NCBI GenBank assembly: GCA_963734635.1
Contig: CAVTIA010000003.1
Location: 124,001 to 188,000 of the forward strand
Direction of reading: 5' to 3'
DNA: 64,000 nucleotides
Source: DATCJA01 sp963734635
Lineage (GTDB): Bacteria; Acidobacteriota; Vicinamibacteria; Vicinamibacterales; UBA2999
Shown here: one piece after another, positions 55,080-63,249 of the stretch
Numbering within the stretch: the first letter of the stretch is position 1
Layout: every line of letters begins with the position of its first letter
Notes under the pieces: generated by a model
Databases searched by the model: none
What the model was told of the DNA's origin: nothing
What the model saw: the letters and a program-made list of their open reading frames with translations, nothing else
Translations under genes and position numbers: made by a program

Positions 55080-55982
55080 GTGAGGCTGGCCCGGCTACTA
55101 CTCCGCCTGAAAGCGGATCTTCGATTTTCGGGCCTCGCGGCTTGGCGCGGTCTCATTCGGCTGTTGACGGGCAACGACCTGACTCACGCCGCGTCGATCG
55201 CCTATTACGCGCTCCTGTCCTTTTTTCCGTTCCTACTGCTGGTCATCTCGATGCTCGGTTCCGTCGCCGCCGACGAAGCGGACCGCCTCGCAGTGCTGAC
55301 ATTCGTCTTCCGGTATTTCCCGGCCCGGGTGGATTTCGTCAAGACCCAGCTCGAAGCATTCACCGCGACGCGGATCCCGATTGGCGTGGGTGGCGCCCTT
55401 GCATTGATCTGGGGATCGCTCGGAGTGTTTGGCGCCGTCACGAGCGCCGTCAACGAAGCCTGGGGCGTCGAGAAGCAGCGCAGCTTTTTGAAGCACAGGC
55501 TCGTGTCATTCATCATGCTCGCGGCGAGCGGAGGGGTGCTGATCGTCGCGCTGCTGCTGGTAAGCGCCGTCGAAATCGCAGAGGCGTCGTGGTTCGGCGT
55601 GATGCTCGCTCGCTTTCAGTGGTTGCAGGCGCTGCAGTCACTGACCGTAACCTACTCGGCAACGATTCTGCTCATTATTGCCGTGGGGCTGATTTATTAC
55701 TTCATCCCGAATGCGAAGACGCGCTTTCGCGACGTCTGGGTGGGCGCAGTCTTGACCGGCGTGCTCTGGAGACTCGCATTCAGCGGCTTCTCGTGGTACA
55801 TCGGTCGGAGCGCACAGCTCACGCTGATTCACGGGTCGGTAGCGGCAGTCGTCGTATTCTTGCTATGGGTGTATGTCTCGTCGGTGATCCTGATGTACGG
55901 CGTCGAATTTACGGCGGCGTACGCGCGTTTTCGTCGGCATCGCCCGGAGCATATACCCGCCGCGCCCGCGCCTCGAGTATGA
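55080..55982 (+). CDS. YihY/virulence factor BrkB family membrane protein
   Basis: 300 residues from GTG 55080. Multi-spanning inner-membrane protein of the YihY family, once thought to include RNase BN; function unknown. Family blocks: LTHAASIAYYALLSFFPFLLLVISMLG, LIWGSLGVFGAVTSAVNEAWGV, YSATILLIIAVGLIYYFIPNAKTRFRDVWVGAVLTGVLWRLAFSGFSWYI, VFLLWVYVSSVILMYGVEFTAAYARF. GATAAT ends six bases before the GTG, so a leaderless mRNA is possible; a TTGACT lies 20 bp further up. Confidence 0.9.
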   Translation: MRLARLLLRLKADLRFSGLAAWRGLIRLLTGNDLTHAASIAYYALLSFFPFLLLVISMLGSVAADEADRLAVLTFVFRYFPARVDFVKTQLEAFTATRIPIGVGGALALIWGSLGVFGAVTSAVNEAWGVEKQRSFLKHRLVSFIMLAASGGVLIVALLLVSAVEIAEASWFGVMLARFQWLQALQSLTVTYSATILLIIAVGLIYYFIPNAKTRFRDVWVGAVLTGVLWRLAFSGFSWYIGRSAQLTLIHGSVAAVVVFLLWVYVSSVILMYGVEFTAAYARFRRHRPEHIPAAPAPRV

Positions 55983-56005
55983 CCAGATTCCGCATCATGA
56001 CGACG

Positions 56006-56030
56006 CACGTGTCGGGCTTCAGCCGGGCAG
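56006..56030. repeat. Decayed REP-like hairpin overlapping the M48 gene leader
   Basis: GTGTCGGGCTTCAGCCGGGCAGG is a variant of the GTCCGGC-TTCA-GCCGGAC element with two changed stem positions. It ends just before the presumed TTG start of the protease gene. Confidence 0.6.
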
Positions 56031-56031
56031 G

Positions 56032-56871
56032 TTGCCGTCGGACGCGCACGAACCGCGGCAACAGCGGTGGCTCGTCGTCATCCTGACCGCCCTGTGCGCC
56101 TCGACGTTGCCTGCGAGCGGTCAGTTTTCTCTCGTCTCGGTGGAACAGGAGATCGAGATCGGTCGCGAGACGAATGCCGAGGTGCGCAAGCAGGTGCCGG
56201 AGGTGCGCGACTCGGAGGTGGCTACCTATGTCCGCAGCATCGGTGAACGTCTTGGGCGTCAGGCCTCCGGACCGAAGTACCCCTACAGCTTTTCGATGGC
56301 CGATTATCGCGAGATCAACGCCTTCGCGCTGCCTGGCGGTCCCATCTGGATCCACCGCGGTGTCCTGCACGCGGCGACGAACGAGTCACAGGTCGCCGGC
56401 GTACTGGCGCACGAAGTGGCCCATGTGGCCCAGCGCCATGCCGCGAGCCAGCTGACGAAGGGAATGATGGCGAATCTCGGGCTCGGGTTGCTGGGGGCCG
56501 TCCTCGGCAACGGCGCCGGCGGGAGCGCCGCGCAGGCAGCGGCCGCGTTCATGACCAACGGGATCTTCATGAAATTCAGCCGAGACGACGAGCGTGAGGC
56601 CGACCAGGTGGGTCTGCAGTTGCTGAGACGGGCGGGGTGGGACGCGCGAGGGATGGTTGAGCTCTTCGAGATTCTTCAGCGCGAGGCGCGACGCAATCCG
56701 AGCAGCGTGGAAACCTTCTTTTCGAGCCACCCGTCTCCGCAGGATCGCATCCAGCGGCTGCAGGGGGAAGTGGCGCGTCGGCCCGGCGGCACGCGCGACA
56801 GCCGGCAGTTCCAGGCCGTCAAGTCGCGGCTGCAGAAGATGGCGCCGCCGCGTCCGATGCCCACGGAGTGA
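56032..56871 (+). CDS. M48-family zinc metalloprotease, exported
   Basis: 279 residues from TTG 56032, the only in-frame start before the signal peptide (RWLVVILTALCASTLPASGQ); the leader is a decayed hairpin repeat, so the true start could be upstream after an indel. BepA/LoiP-like: EIEIGRETNAEVRKQVPEV, YVRSIGERLG, INAFALPGGPIWIHRGVLHAA, the zinc site GVLAHEVAHVAQRHAAS and downstream FSRDDEREADQVGLQLL with the third ligand. Ends with SSHPSPQDRI. Periplasmic protein quality control is likely. Confidence 0.9.
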   Translation: MPSDAHEPRQQRWLVVILTALCASTLPASGQFSLVSVEQEIEIGRETNAEVRKQVPEVRDSEVATYVRSIGERLGRQASGPKYPYSFSMADYREINAFALPGGPIWIHRGVLHAATNESQVAGVLAHEVAHVAQRHAASQLTKGMMANLGLGLLGAVLGNGAGGSAAQAAAAFMTNGIFMKFSRDDEREADQVGLQLLRRAGWDARGMVELFEILQREARRNPSSVETFFSSHPSPQDRIQRLQGEVARRPGGTRDSRQFQAVKSRLQKMAPPRPMPTE

Positions 56872-56893
56872 ACCATTTTGCAGTGGCTTATTG

Positions 56894-59026
56894 ATGTCCA
56901 ACCGCCTCGCCCTCGAACAGAGCCCGTACCTCCTCCAGCATAAAGACAACCCTGTGGACTGGTATCCCTGGGGCGACGCCGCTTTCGAGAAGGCGAAACG
57001 GGAGGACAAGCCGATCTTTCTGTCGATCGGGTACTCGACCTGCCATTGGTGCCACGTGATGGAGCACGAGAGCTTCGAGAACGCAGACCTTGCCGGCCTG
57101 CTCAACGAGCATTTCGTGTCGATCAAGGTCGATCGGGAAGAGCGGCCCGACGTCGACCGGGTGTACATGACGTTTGTCCAGGTGACCACCGGGTCAGGCG
57201 GATGGCCGATGAGCGTGTGGCTGACGCCATCGCTCGCCCCGTTTTACGGCGGCACGTACTTTCCCCCGACGTCGCGGTGGGGAAGACCCGGATTCGCGGA
57301 GGTGCTGGAGGAAATCGTCCGCGTCTGGCGCGAGGAGCGGGGCAGAGTGGAGCACTCGGCGGCCTCCATCGTGGACCGGCTCCGATCCCTTGGAGGACAT
57401 GCCGCTGGCGCAGGCATTCCGGACAGCGGCGTGCTCGACGCCGCGGTTCGAGAGTATGCCGGCTCCTTCGATCACGCACGCGGCGGGTTCGGCGCGGGCA
57501 CGAAATTTCCGCGGCCGAGCGAGCTGCTGTTCCTTCTTCGCGAGCACGTGCGAACGGGTGCGGACCAGCCGCGCGACATAGCGCTCGCAACTCTCCGGGC
57601 AATGGCGCTCGGAGGAATGCGTGACCACATCGGCGGCGGGTTCCACAGGTACTCGGTCGACGCGGCGTGGCGCGTACCGCACTTCGAAAAGATGCTCTAC
57701 GACCAGGCGCAGCTCGTGCTCGCGTATCTCGAGGCGGCGCAAATCACCCACGATCCATTCTTCGCGGATGTCGCCACCGACACGCTCGACTACGTGCGCC
57801 GCGACCTCACGCATCCCGAAGGCGGGTTCTACTCAGCCGAAGATGCCGACAGCGTGCCGCCGGAGCTCGCTCACGAGGCGTCGCCCCACAAGCGTGAGGG
57901 GGCTTTCTACGTCTGGCGCGACGACGAGATTGGCGCCGCGCTTGGAGACGATGCGGGAGCGTTTCGTCTGCGGTACGGTGTGCTGCCCGGTGGCAATGCC
58001 CCGTTCGATCCGCAGAACGAATTCACGCAGCAAAACCTGCTCTATACGGCGCGATCGGTTGACGACGTCGCGTCGGCGACAGGAACGCCGGCCGATGCCG
58101 TTGCCGGTGCGCTCGCAAGGGCGAGGGAAACGCTGCTCGACATCAGGTCACGTCGTCCACGACCGCATCTGGACGACAAGATTCTGACGGCCTGGAACGG
58201 TCTCATGATTGCGGCCTTTGCGCGCGCGGGCCGCACGCTCGACACAGGTGCGGGGCACGTCGCAGTCGCCCAACGCGCGGCGGGGTTCATCCAGGCGCAC
58301 TTGTGGAGCGCCGTCGACGGGAAACTGCTGCGCCGCTTCCGGGGTGGAGACGCGGGGGTCGAGGGCTACGCCGAAGACTACGCGTGTCTGATCTTCGGGT
58401 TGCTGGAGCTCTTTCAGGCCGACGGGGAACCGGCGTGGCTGGAATGGGCGCTCGCGCTCCAGGCGCGCCTCGACGCGATGTTCTGGGATCCGATCGGCGG
58501 GGGATGGTACAGCACCACCGGCAACGATGAATCGGTGCTGTTGCGTCTCAAAGAGGAATACGACGGTGCGGAGCCGGCCGCCAGTTCCATCTCGGTGCTG
58601 AATCTGCTGACGATGCTGCACCTGACCGGCGATCCAGGGATGAGCGAAAAGGTCGAGCGCACGTTCGCGGGCTTTGCGGGCGCGATGTCGACGGCGGGCC
58701 GTGCCGTCCCGATGGTGCTGGCCGCTTTGTCCACCCACTACATGGGAGTACCTCAAATCGCCATCGCCGGGGACCGCGGGACATCGTCAGACCCAAGCGA
58801 GCTCATGTCCATCGTCCGCAGACGCTATCTGCCGACAGCGGTTGTGGTCCCAGTCAGCAGCTCGAACGCCGCTGCGCTGGTGCGGCTGCTGCCCTGGACG
58901 GAGACGCTCCGCGTTCGTGAACAGCGGGCAACGGCGTATGTGTGCCGCAACTTCGCATGCCAGACTCCGACCACGTCGCCGCCGGAGCTCGAAGCGCAGC
59001 TTGGCCAATTTTGGGTGAGAACCTGA
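56894..59026 (+). CDS. DUF255 thioredoxin-domain / YyaL-like protein
   Basis: 710 residues from ATG 56894, 22 bp after the protease gene. N-terminal thioredoxin-like domain (Spermatogenesis-associated 20/YyaL): NRLALEQSPYLLQHKDNPVDWYPWG, the redox motif YSTCHWCHVMEHESFEN, KVDREERPDVDRVYM, GGWPMSVWLTP. A long alpha/alpha-toroid of glycosidase type follows (GGFHRYSVDAAWRVPHFEKMLYDQAQL, GGFYSAEDADS, LTAWNGLMIAAFARAG). Full-length for the family. No signal peptide, so cytosolic. Function not established; the CHWC pair suggests redox chemistry. Confidence 0.9.
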   Translation: MSNRLALEQSPYLLQHKDNPVDWYPWGDAAFEKAKREDKPIFLSIGYSTCHWCHVMEHESFENADLAGLLNEHFVSIKVDREERPDVDRVYMTFVQVTTGSGGWPMSVWLTPSLAPFYGGTYFPPTSRWGRPGFAEVLEEIVRVWREERGRVEHSAASIVDRLRSLGGHAAGAGIPDSGVLDAAVREYAGSFDHARGGFGAGTKFPRPSELLFLLREHVRTGADQPRDIALATLRAMALGGMRDHIGGGFHRYSVDAAWRVPHFEKMLYDQAQLVLAYLEAAQITHDPFFADVATDTLDYVRRDLTHPEGGFYSAEDADSVPPELAHEASPHKREGAFYVWRDDEIGAALGDDAGAFRLRYGVLPGGNAPFDPQNEFTQQNLLYTARSVDDVASATGTPADAVAGALARARETLLDIRSRRPRPHLDDKILTAWNGLMIAAFARAGRTLDTGAGHVAVAQRAAGFIQAHLWSAVDGKLLRRFRGGDAGVEGYAEDYACLIFGLLELFQADGEPAWLEWALALQARLDAMFWDPIGGGWYSTTGNDESVLLRLKEEYDGAEPAASSISVLNLLTMLHLTGDPGMSEKVERTFAGFAGAMSTAGRAVPMVLAALSTHYMGVPQIAIAGDRGTSSDPSELMSIVRRRYLPTAVVVPVSSSNAAALVRLLPWTETLRVREQRATAYVCRNFACQTPTTSPPELEAQLGQFWVRT

Positions 59027-59041
59027 ATTACGCTATCCCCA

Positions 59042-59401
59042 ATGGAGTTTCCCATCGAGATCTGGCTGCGCGGCGACAATCACGCCACGACGCGGATGAT
59101 TGCCCCCGTTGCTCGTGAGCCGCAGGCGTGGACCGACGCTGACGTGAGCGCGGTTCTCGAGGAAATGCTCCGCGCGCTCGACCGTGCCAGGCATCCGGAC
59201 GTCGATCCTCATCGTCCGGTGGCGCTGCGCGGATTCAGTTGGATCGTGAGCCCGTTTGAAAGCGGCGGGGTTGTGATTGCGCTGGAGCTCACGCTTGGAG
59301 CGGTGGTTGGCGGCCCTTTCGACGTGCCCGAAAGTCAGCTCACCGCCGCGATTGCCCGCATCATGTCGGCCCACGGCACGCCGACATCCTCCGTGCACTG
59401 A
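59042..59401 (+). CDS. Hypothetical 119-residue protein
   Basis: Starts 15 bp after the DUF255 gene and is probably on the same transcript. No signal peptide or cysteine. MEFPIEIWLRGDNHATTRMIA, DVSAVLEEMLRALDRARHPDVDPHRPVALRGFSWIVSPFESGGVVIALELTLG suggests alternating strands and helices. I recognise no family. The clean frame, codon bias and tight spacing argue for a real gene. Confidence 0.6.
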   Translation: MEFPIEIWLRGDNHATTRMIAPVAREPQAWTDADVSAVLEEMLRALDRARHPDVDPHRPVALRGFSWIVSPFESGGVVIALELTLGAVVGGPFDVPESQLTAAIARIMSAHGTPTSSVH

Positions 59402-59570
59402 TCGCGATCTCCCCCGTACGTAGTGTCCGGCTTTAGCCGGACCAACGCGGACCTATCGGTGGCTCGTGTCAAAGCCGACTGACTATTCGCGCCTCGATCA
59501 GCGAAGCACAAAAACGCCGCAGCGGCCTTGCAGACCTATTCCGTCCAACTCCGGTTGGGAGCATCGTCGC
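59402..59570. other. Intergenic DNA at the transposase 3' side, with one hairpin
   Basis: 59419-59443 is a complete CGTAGTGTCCGGC-TTTA-GCCGGACC hairpin. 59446-59570 is noncoding and could be the right end of the IS110 element; in one IS110 subgroup a guide RNA is coded on that side. I cannot define the element edges. Confidence 0.4.
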
Positions 59571-60653
59571 TCACGAGTCGACAGTCATAGGGCGGCTGCG
59601 AGCGTTTTTCCGAGGCGCGAATCGGAGGTCGGCGTGATACGAGCCATCGATGGGGTCCGCGGCACCACGGAAGTGCGGTCCGGGTTGATACCGCACCCAC
59701 GCCCACGCCATCTCCACCGCGATTCGGCGCACGGCGGGGAGCCCGCTCCGCGCCAGCCCCTGGTCCCGCCGGGTCGTGCCACTGTCATACGGCGCCGATA
59801 CCAATCCCGTGAGTCCACCCACTTCACGCCGGTTCCGCAACCGGCGACTGAAGAGTTCGTCCGCCAGCACCGTCGCGCCGCGCGCCGCGACCCCGCGCAG
59901 CTGCGCCAGGCGTTGCGCCGGCGTGGCCGACGCGCTCGCCCGGACCTGCTGGCGTTCGAGGCGACGCGCCTGCTGCCGTTCGGCCTCGACACTCTGCAGC
60001 ACGCGCCACGTCGCCAGCAGCCGCGCCTGCACGCCGGGCGGCAGCCGCTCGCCCGCCCAATCCCGGACCGCCGCAACGCGCTCGGGAAACCGCGCGTCGA
60101 TCCGCAGCCGCGACACGCCGTGCAGCGCCAGGAGACTATGGATCCGATTCCGCAAACGCGTCCGGTCCGCCTGCAGCGTCGTGAGCGCACGACTCGCGTG
60201 CCGCGCATCCTCACGCTCCCGTGTGGGCACGTGCACCACGTGCCACAGGTCCCGTTCTCCACCCCAATATCGCAGCAGCATGCGGAGCAGCTTCTCGCCG
60301 TCCAAACGGTCCGTCTTCGCCTGCCGCGCGCGGCGCGACACCTCAATGCTCGACGAGTCGACCACCAGATTGCGCACCCCGAGCATCACGAGCAGCCGGT
60401 GCGGCCAAAATCCATCCCGGCCCGCTTCGTAGCAGCTTCGCACCGGCGCCTCCATCCCCACTCCCAATCGCTCCTTCGTTGTCGCCACCACCCGGCGCAC
60501 CGCCTCGCCGTCGCCAGCTCGCACCCGGGCCCGGTATCGTCGCGCATCGGGTGCGCTACTCATGGTCAGCAACCACTCCTTTGCGCTGAGCTCACAGGCC
60601 ACATACAGTGCCGCCGCTGCAGTAGACTCGCTCCGATGGGTCGTGTTGGTCAT
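59571..60653 (-). mobile_element. IS110-family transposase, C-terminus possibly altered
   Basis: 360 residues from ATG 60653, preceded by AAAGGAG. The N-terminal DEDD domain shows LYVACELSAKEW (glutamate in place of the usual first Asp), VRSCYEAGRDGFWPHRLLVMLGVRNLVVD, ARQAKTDRLDGEKLLRMLLRY. The Transposase_20 part has LRNRIHSLLALHG, QLRGVAARGATVLADELF, GGLTGLVSAPYDSGTTRRDQGLARSGLPAVRRIAVEMAW. IS110 enzymes are RNA-guided recombinases that leave no target duplication. The tail after RYQPG does not look like the usual WRY ending; another frame gives RLGKTLAAAL then a stop where tryptophan is expected, so the end may be mutated. The gene lies between a complete and a partial hairpin repeat. Confidence 0.85.
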
Positions 60654-60730
60654 GTCGCATCTCCTTTCGAGTTCGTCCCTCAAAAGAGATTCAACATACA
60701 GCCGACCCGTCGCTCCGCCCTACATAGGGT

Positions 60731-60748
60731 CTGAAGCCGGACACTACG
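60731..60748. repeat. Partial REP-like hairpin
   Basis: CTGAAGCCGGACACTACG is the loop and right arm of the inverted hairpin. The left arm is replaced by CATAGGGT, so only part of the element remains, next to the transposase leader. Confidence 0.65.
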
Positions 60749-60774
60749 TGTACCGTTCGTTACGCGTACCCACG

Positions 60775-63084
60775 CTAAAACCGGTACGTGTAGAGGATCT
60801 TCGAGGCGGCGCGCTTATCGAGCGTCGCGAAGCGATTGAGGAGAGGATCATCCAGCCAGTTGTGCGTGTACACGACGTACACGTCGTTGCCTGGCGTGAC
60901 GATCCACCGGAACCGGGACTGCCAGCCGACCACGGCGCTCTGAGAGTCGTATTGAACGTTGTTGACGAGCGCGATGAACGGCGTGAGTTGCGTCTCGCTG
61001 ATCAAGCGGTACAGGCGCGTGCGGAACGTGCCCTCCGCGAGCTTGACGTCATTCCACTGTCCGTTGAGGAACAGGAACAATCCAGGGCGCAGGCGAAACG
61101 ACAGGTTGAGCTGGCGCTCGGTGCGCGTGCCCGAATAGAAATCGCCAACCTCGATGCGCCCGTTGACGGCGACCTTACGGCGGTTCGCCGACTGCGCGAC
61201 GATCCGAAACCGGTTCGTATCGTATGTGGCACCCGTTGGCAGAGTAATCCCTGGGCTGATCTCGAACGGTGCGTCGAGGCGCTCGTGGCGGCGGATCGCG
61301 CTGACGAAGAGGTTGTCCTGCCGGTGCGTGTTGAAGCCGAAGAGCGACAGATCGATGTCGCGCGTGAGCACGTTGTTGTGCAGGTCGGTCATCGTGTCGA
61401 CCGTGACGCCGAAGCGCAACTGCCGCACGAAGCTGTTGGCGGGCCGTGGCTGAAAGCCCACCTGCGGGGCATAGCGCCGGTAACTCAGCCGTCGGACGAA
61501 GCCGACCGCTGGATCGAAACCCTCCTGCACTTCGGTGGTTTCGAACTTGGCAACCCAGCGGTCGTTCGGATAATCGATGACGGCGCCGAACGCCGAGTTC
61601 CCTCGGGAGATGCCCGGGCGTGTCGCGTGCAGGAACCATCCGATCATCTCGAGATTCTGTGAGCCGCGGAACTTCGATGTCGCCAGCGAAAAGTCGATGC
61701 CGGCTGTGTGACGCTCCTCGCCACCCGTCACCGTGCGCGGATCTCGCCGCGTGTACAAGGCGCCTATATACGACTGCGCGAAAATCCGACGCTTGACCCG
61801 GGCAACGGTGAAGTCCTCGCTGTCATACCCGTCGTCCTGGCCGGTGCGCACGTGCAGGAGGCCGACGTCCTGCGCCCCCATCTGGCCGGTCACCTTGGTG
61901 CCGAAGTCGATCTTCTGCGGCGTCGCGTCGGCACTCAGGCCGATTTGCCGGCTGAAAAACGGGATGACCTGATCGTCGCTGGTGGCGTTCCCGCCGAAGT
62001 AGAAACCGCCCTGACCCCTTCGCTGCGTGTCGCTGCCGAAGTCGAGAAACGTAGCGCCATCGAGAAAGAAATCGCGCCGCTCCGGAAAGAAGAGTGAAAA
62101 GCGCGTGAGGTTGACCTGGCGCTCATCGACCTCCGTCTGCGCAAAATCCGTGTTGACGGTGAAGACGGTGCGGAGCTGCGGCGTCGGACTGTAGAAGAGA
62201 TCGAGGCCGCCGGTCGCATTGCCGATCATTGCGCTGCTGCCTCGCCCGGGCGAGGCCTCCGACGTGACCAGGCCGTAGGGCTTGATGTCGAGGCCGTGTC
62301 CCTGGCTCACGTCGTGGATGCCCGTTATCAAACCGGCGCTGTTCATCCGTCGTACGCCCTGATTGCGGACCCAGCCCATCCAGAGGCTTTCCTCGTTCTT
62401 GCGCCGCACGGTGCGCTGGAAGTTGATGCCCCAGGTGTCGCTGTTCGGGTTGAAAGTCAGCGTCCGAAAGGGGATTTTGATCTCCAGCGTCCACCCAATC
62501 TCGCTGCGCAGCGCCCTCGCGTCCCAGATGCCGTCCCACTCCCGATTGTCGCTGTTGACGCCCATGTACGAGTCGGCCATCAGCCCAGAGGGGTTCATCT
62601 CGAAGTAGTACCCGGTGCGTCCGTCGAGGAACGTATCGATCGTCCACGCGAACCCATCGTCGGAATTGAGTCCTTGATCGCGCCGGCGCTGGTATCCGAG
62701 CCACTTGTCGGGTTCCGAGTCGTAGCACGTGACACCGAGGTACAGCGACTCGCGGTCGTAGGCGATCCGAACTTCCGTCGGCTCCGTGGCCGGCTGTCCG
62801 TTTGCCGGATCCCGTTGCATGAAGTCGCCGGCGGGGATGACTCTCGTCCAGAAGGGTTCATCGAGGCGACCGTCGAGCGTGATCGATTCCCCATCGTTCA
62901 GCCGCAGGGCCGTCATCCTGCGCCGGCCACCGTTGTCGGCACCCTGATTTCCCTGGGCGTTCTGTTGATTTGCGGCCGGCTGCGCGGCGACGGAGGTTTG
63001 CTGTGCTGCTGCGGTCGAAGCGCAGACGCACAACAGCGCGACTTTCAGGGGGAGTCGCAACACCCCCGGGCGTACCATGCTCAT
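60775..63084 (-). CDS. CBM9-like plus DUF5916 outer-membrane protein
   Basis: 769 residues from ATG 63084; signal peptide VALLCVCASTAAAQ. A linker rich in Gln/Asn leads to a carbohydrate-binding family 9-like domain, about residues 60-240: SITLDGRLDEPFWTRVIPAGDFMQRDP, VRIAYDRESLYLGVTCYDSEP, FEMNPSGLMADSYMG. The remainder is the DUF5916 beta-barrel: TVNTDFAQTEVDERQVNLTRFSLFFPERRDFFLDGATFLDFG, FSRQIGLS, ending ASKILYTYRF with the terminal aromatic of outer-membrane proteins. The ligand is unknown; the family often sits with polysaccharide or aromatic degradation genes. A close paralogue follows upstream. Confidence 0.85.
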   Translation of the reverse strand: MSMVRPGVLRLPLKVALLCVCASTAAAQQTSVAAQPAANQQNAQGNQGADNGGRRRMTALRLNDGESITLDGRLDEPFWTRVIPAGDFMQRDPANGQPATEPTEVRIAYDRESLYLGVTCYDSEPDKWLGYQRRRDQGLNSDDGFAWTIDTFLDGRTGYYFEMNPSGLMADSYMGVNSDNREWDGIWDARALRSEIGWTLEIKIPFRTLTFNPNSDTWGINFQRTVRRKNEESLWMGWVRNQGVRRMNSAGLITGIHDVSQGHGLDIKPYGLVTSEASPGRGSSAMIGNATGGLDLFYSPTPQLRTVFTVNTDFAQTEVDERQVNLTRFSLFFPERRDFFLDGATFLDFGSDTQRRGQGGFYFGGNATSDDQVIPFFSRQIGLSADATPQKIDFGTKVTGQMGAQDVGLLHVRTGQDDGYDSEDFTVARVKRRIFAQSYIGALYTRRDPRTVTGGEERHTAGIDFSLATSKFRGSQNLEMIGWFLHATRPGISRGNSAFGAVIDYPNDRWVAKFETTEVQEGFDPAVGFVRRLSYRRYAPQVGFQPRPANSFVRQLRFGVTVDTMTDLHNNVLTRDIDLSLFGFNTHRQDNLFVSAIRRHERLDAPFEISPGITLPTGATYDTNRFRIVAQSANRRKVAVNGRIEVGDFYSGTRTERQLNLSFRLRPGLFLFLNGQWNDVKLAEGTFRTRLYRLISETQLTPFIALVNNVQYDSQSAVVGWQSRFRWIVTPGNDVYVVYTHNWLDDPLLNRFATLDKRAASKILYTYRF

Positions 63085-63249
63085 TAGTGGCTAGTCCTGC
63101 CGGGAGGGAAGTGGGCAGACCCTACCCGCTACGTGCGCCGACGGCCGCCGCGCGCGTTCGCGGACGGCAGGACCGTTGCCCGGGGTACCGGAAGCCAATG
63201 GTAGCGCAGGAGGGGTCCGGGTCGGAAAAACAAGCCCGGACGACCGAGA

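Noticed and set aside
59466..60734. Open frame of 422 codons on the plus strand
   Set aside because: Antisense to the IS110 transposase; arginine- and proline-rich shadow.
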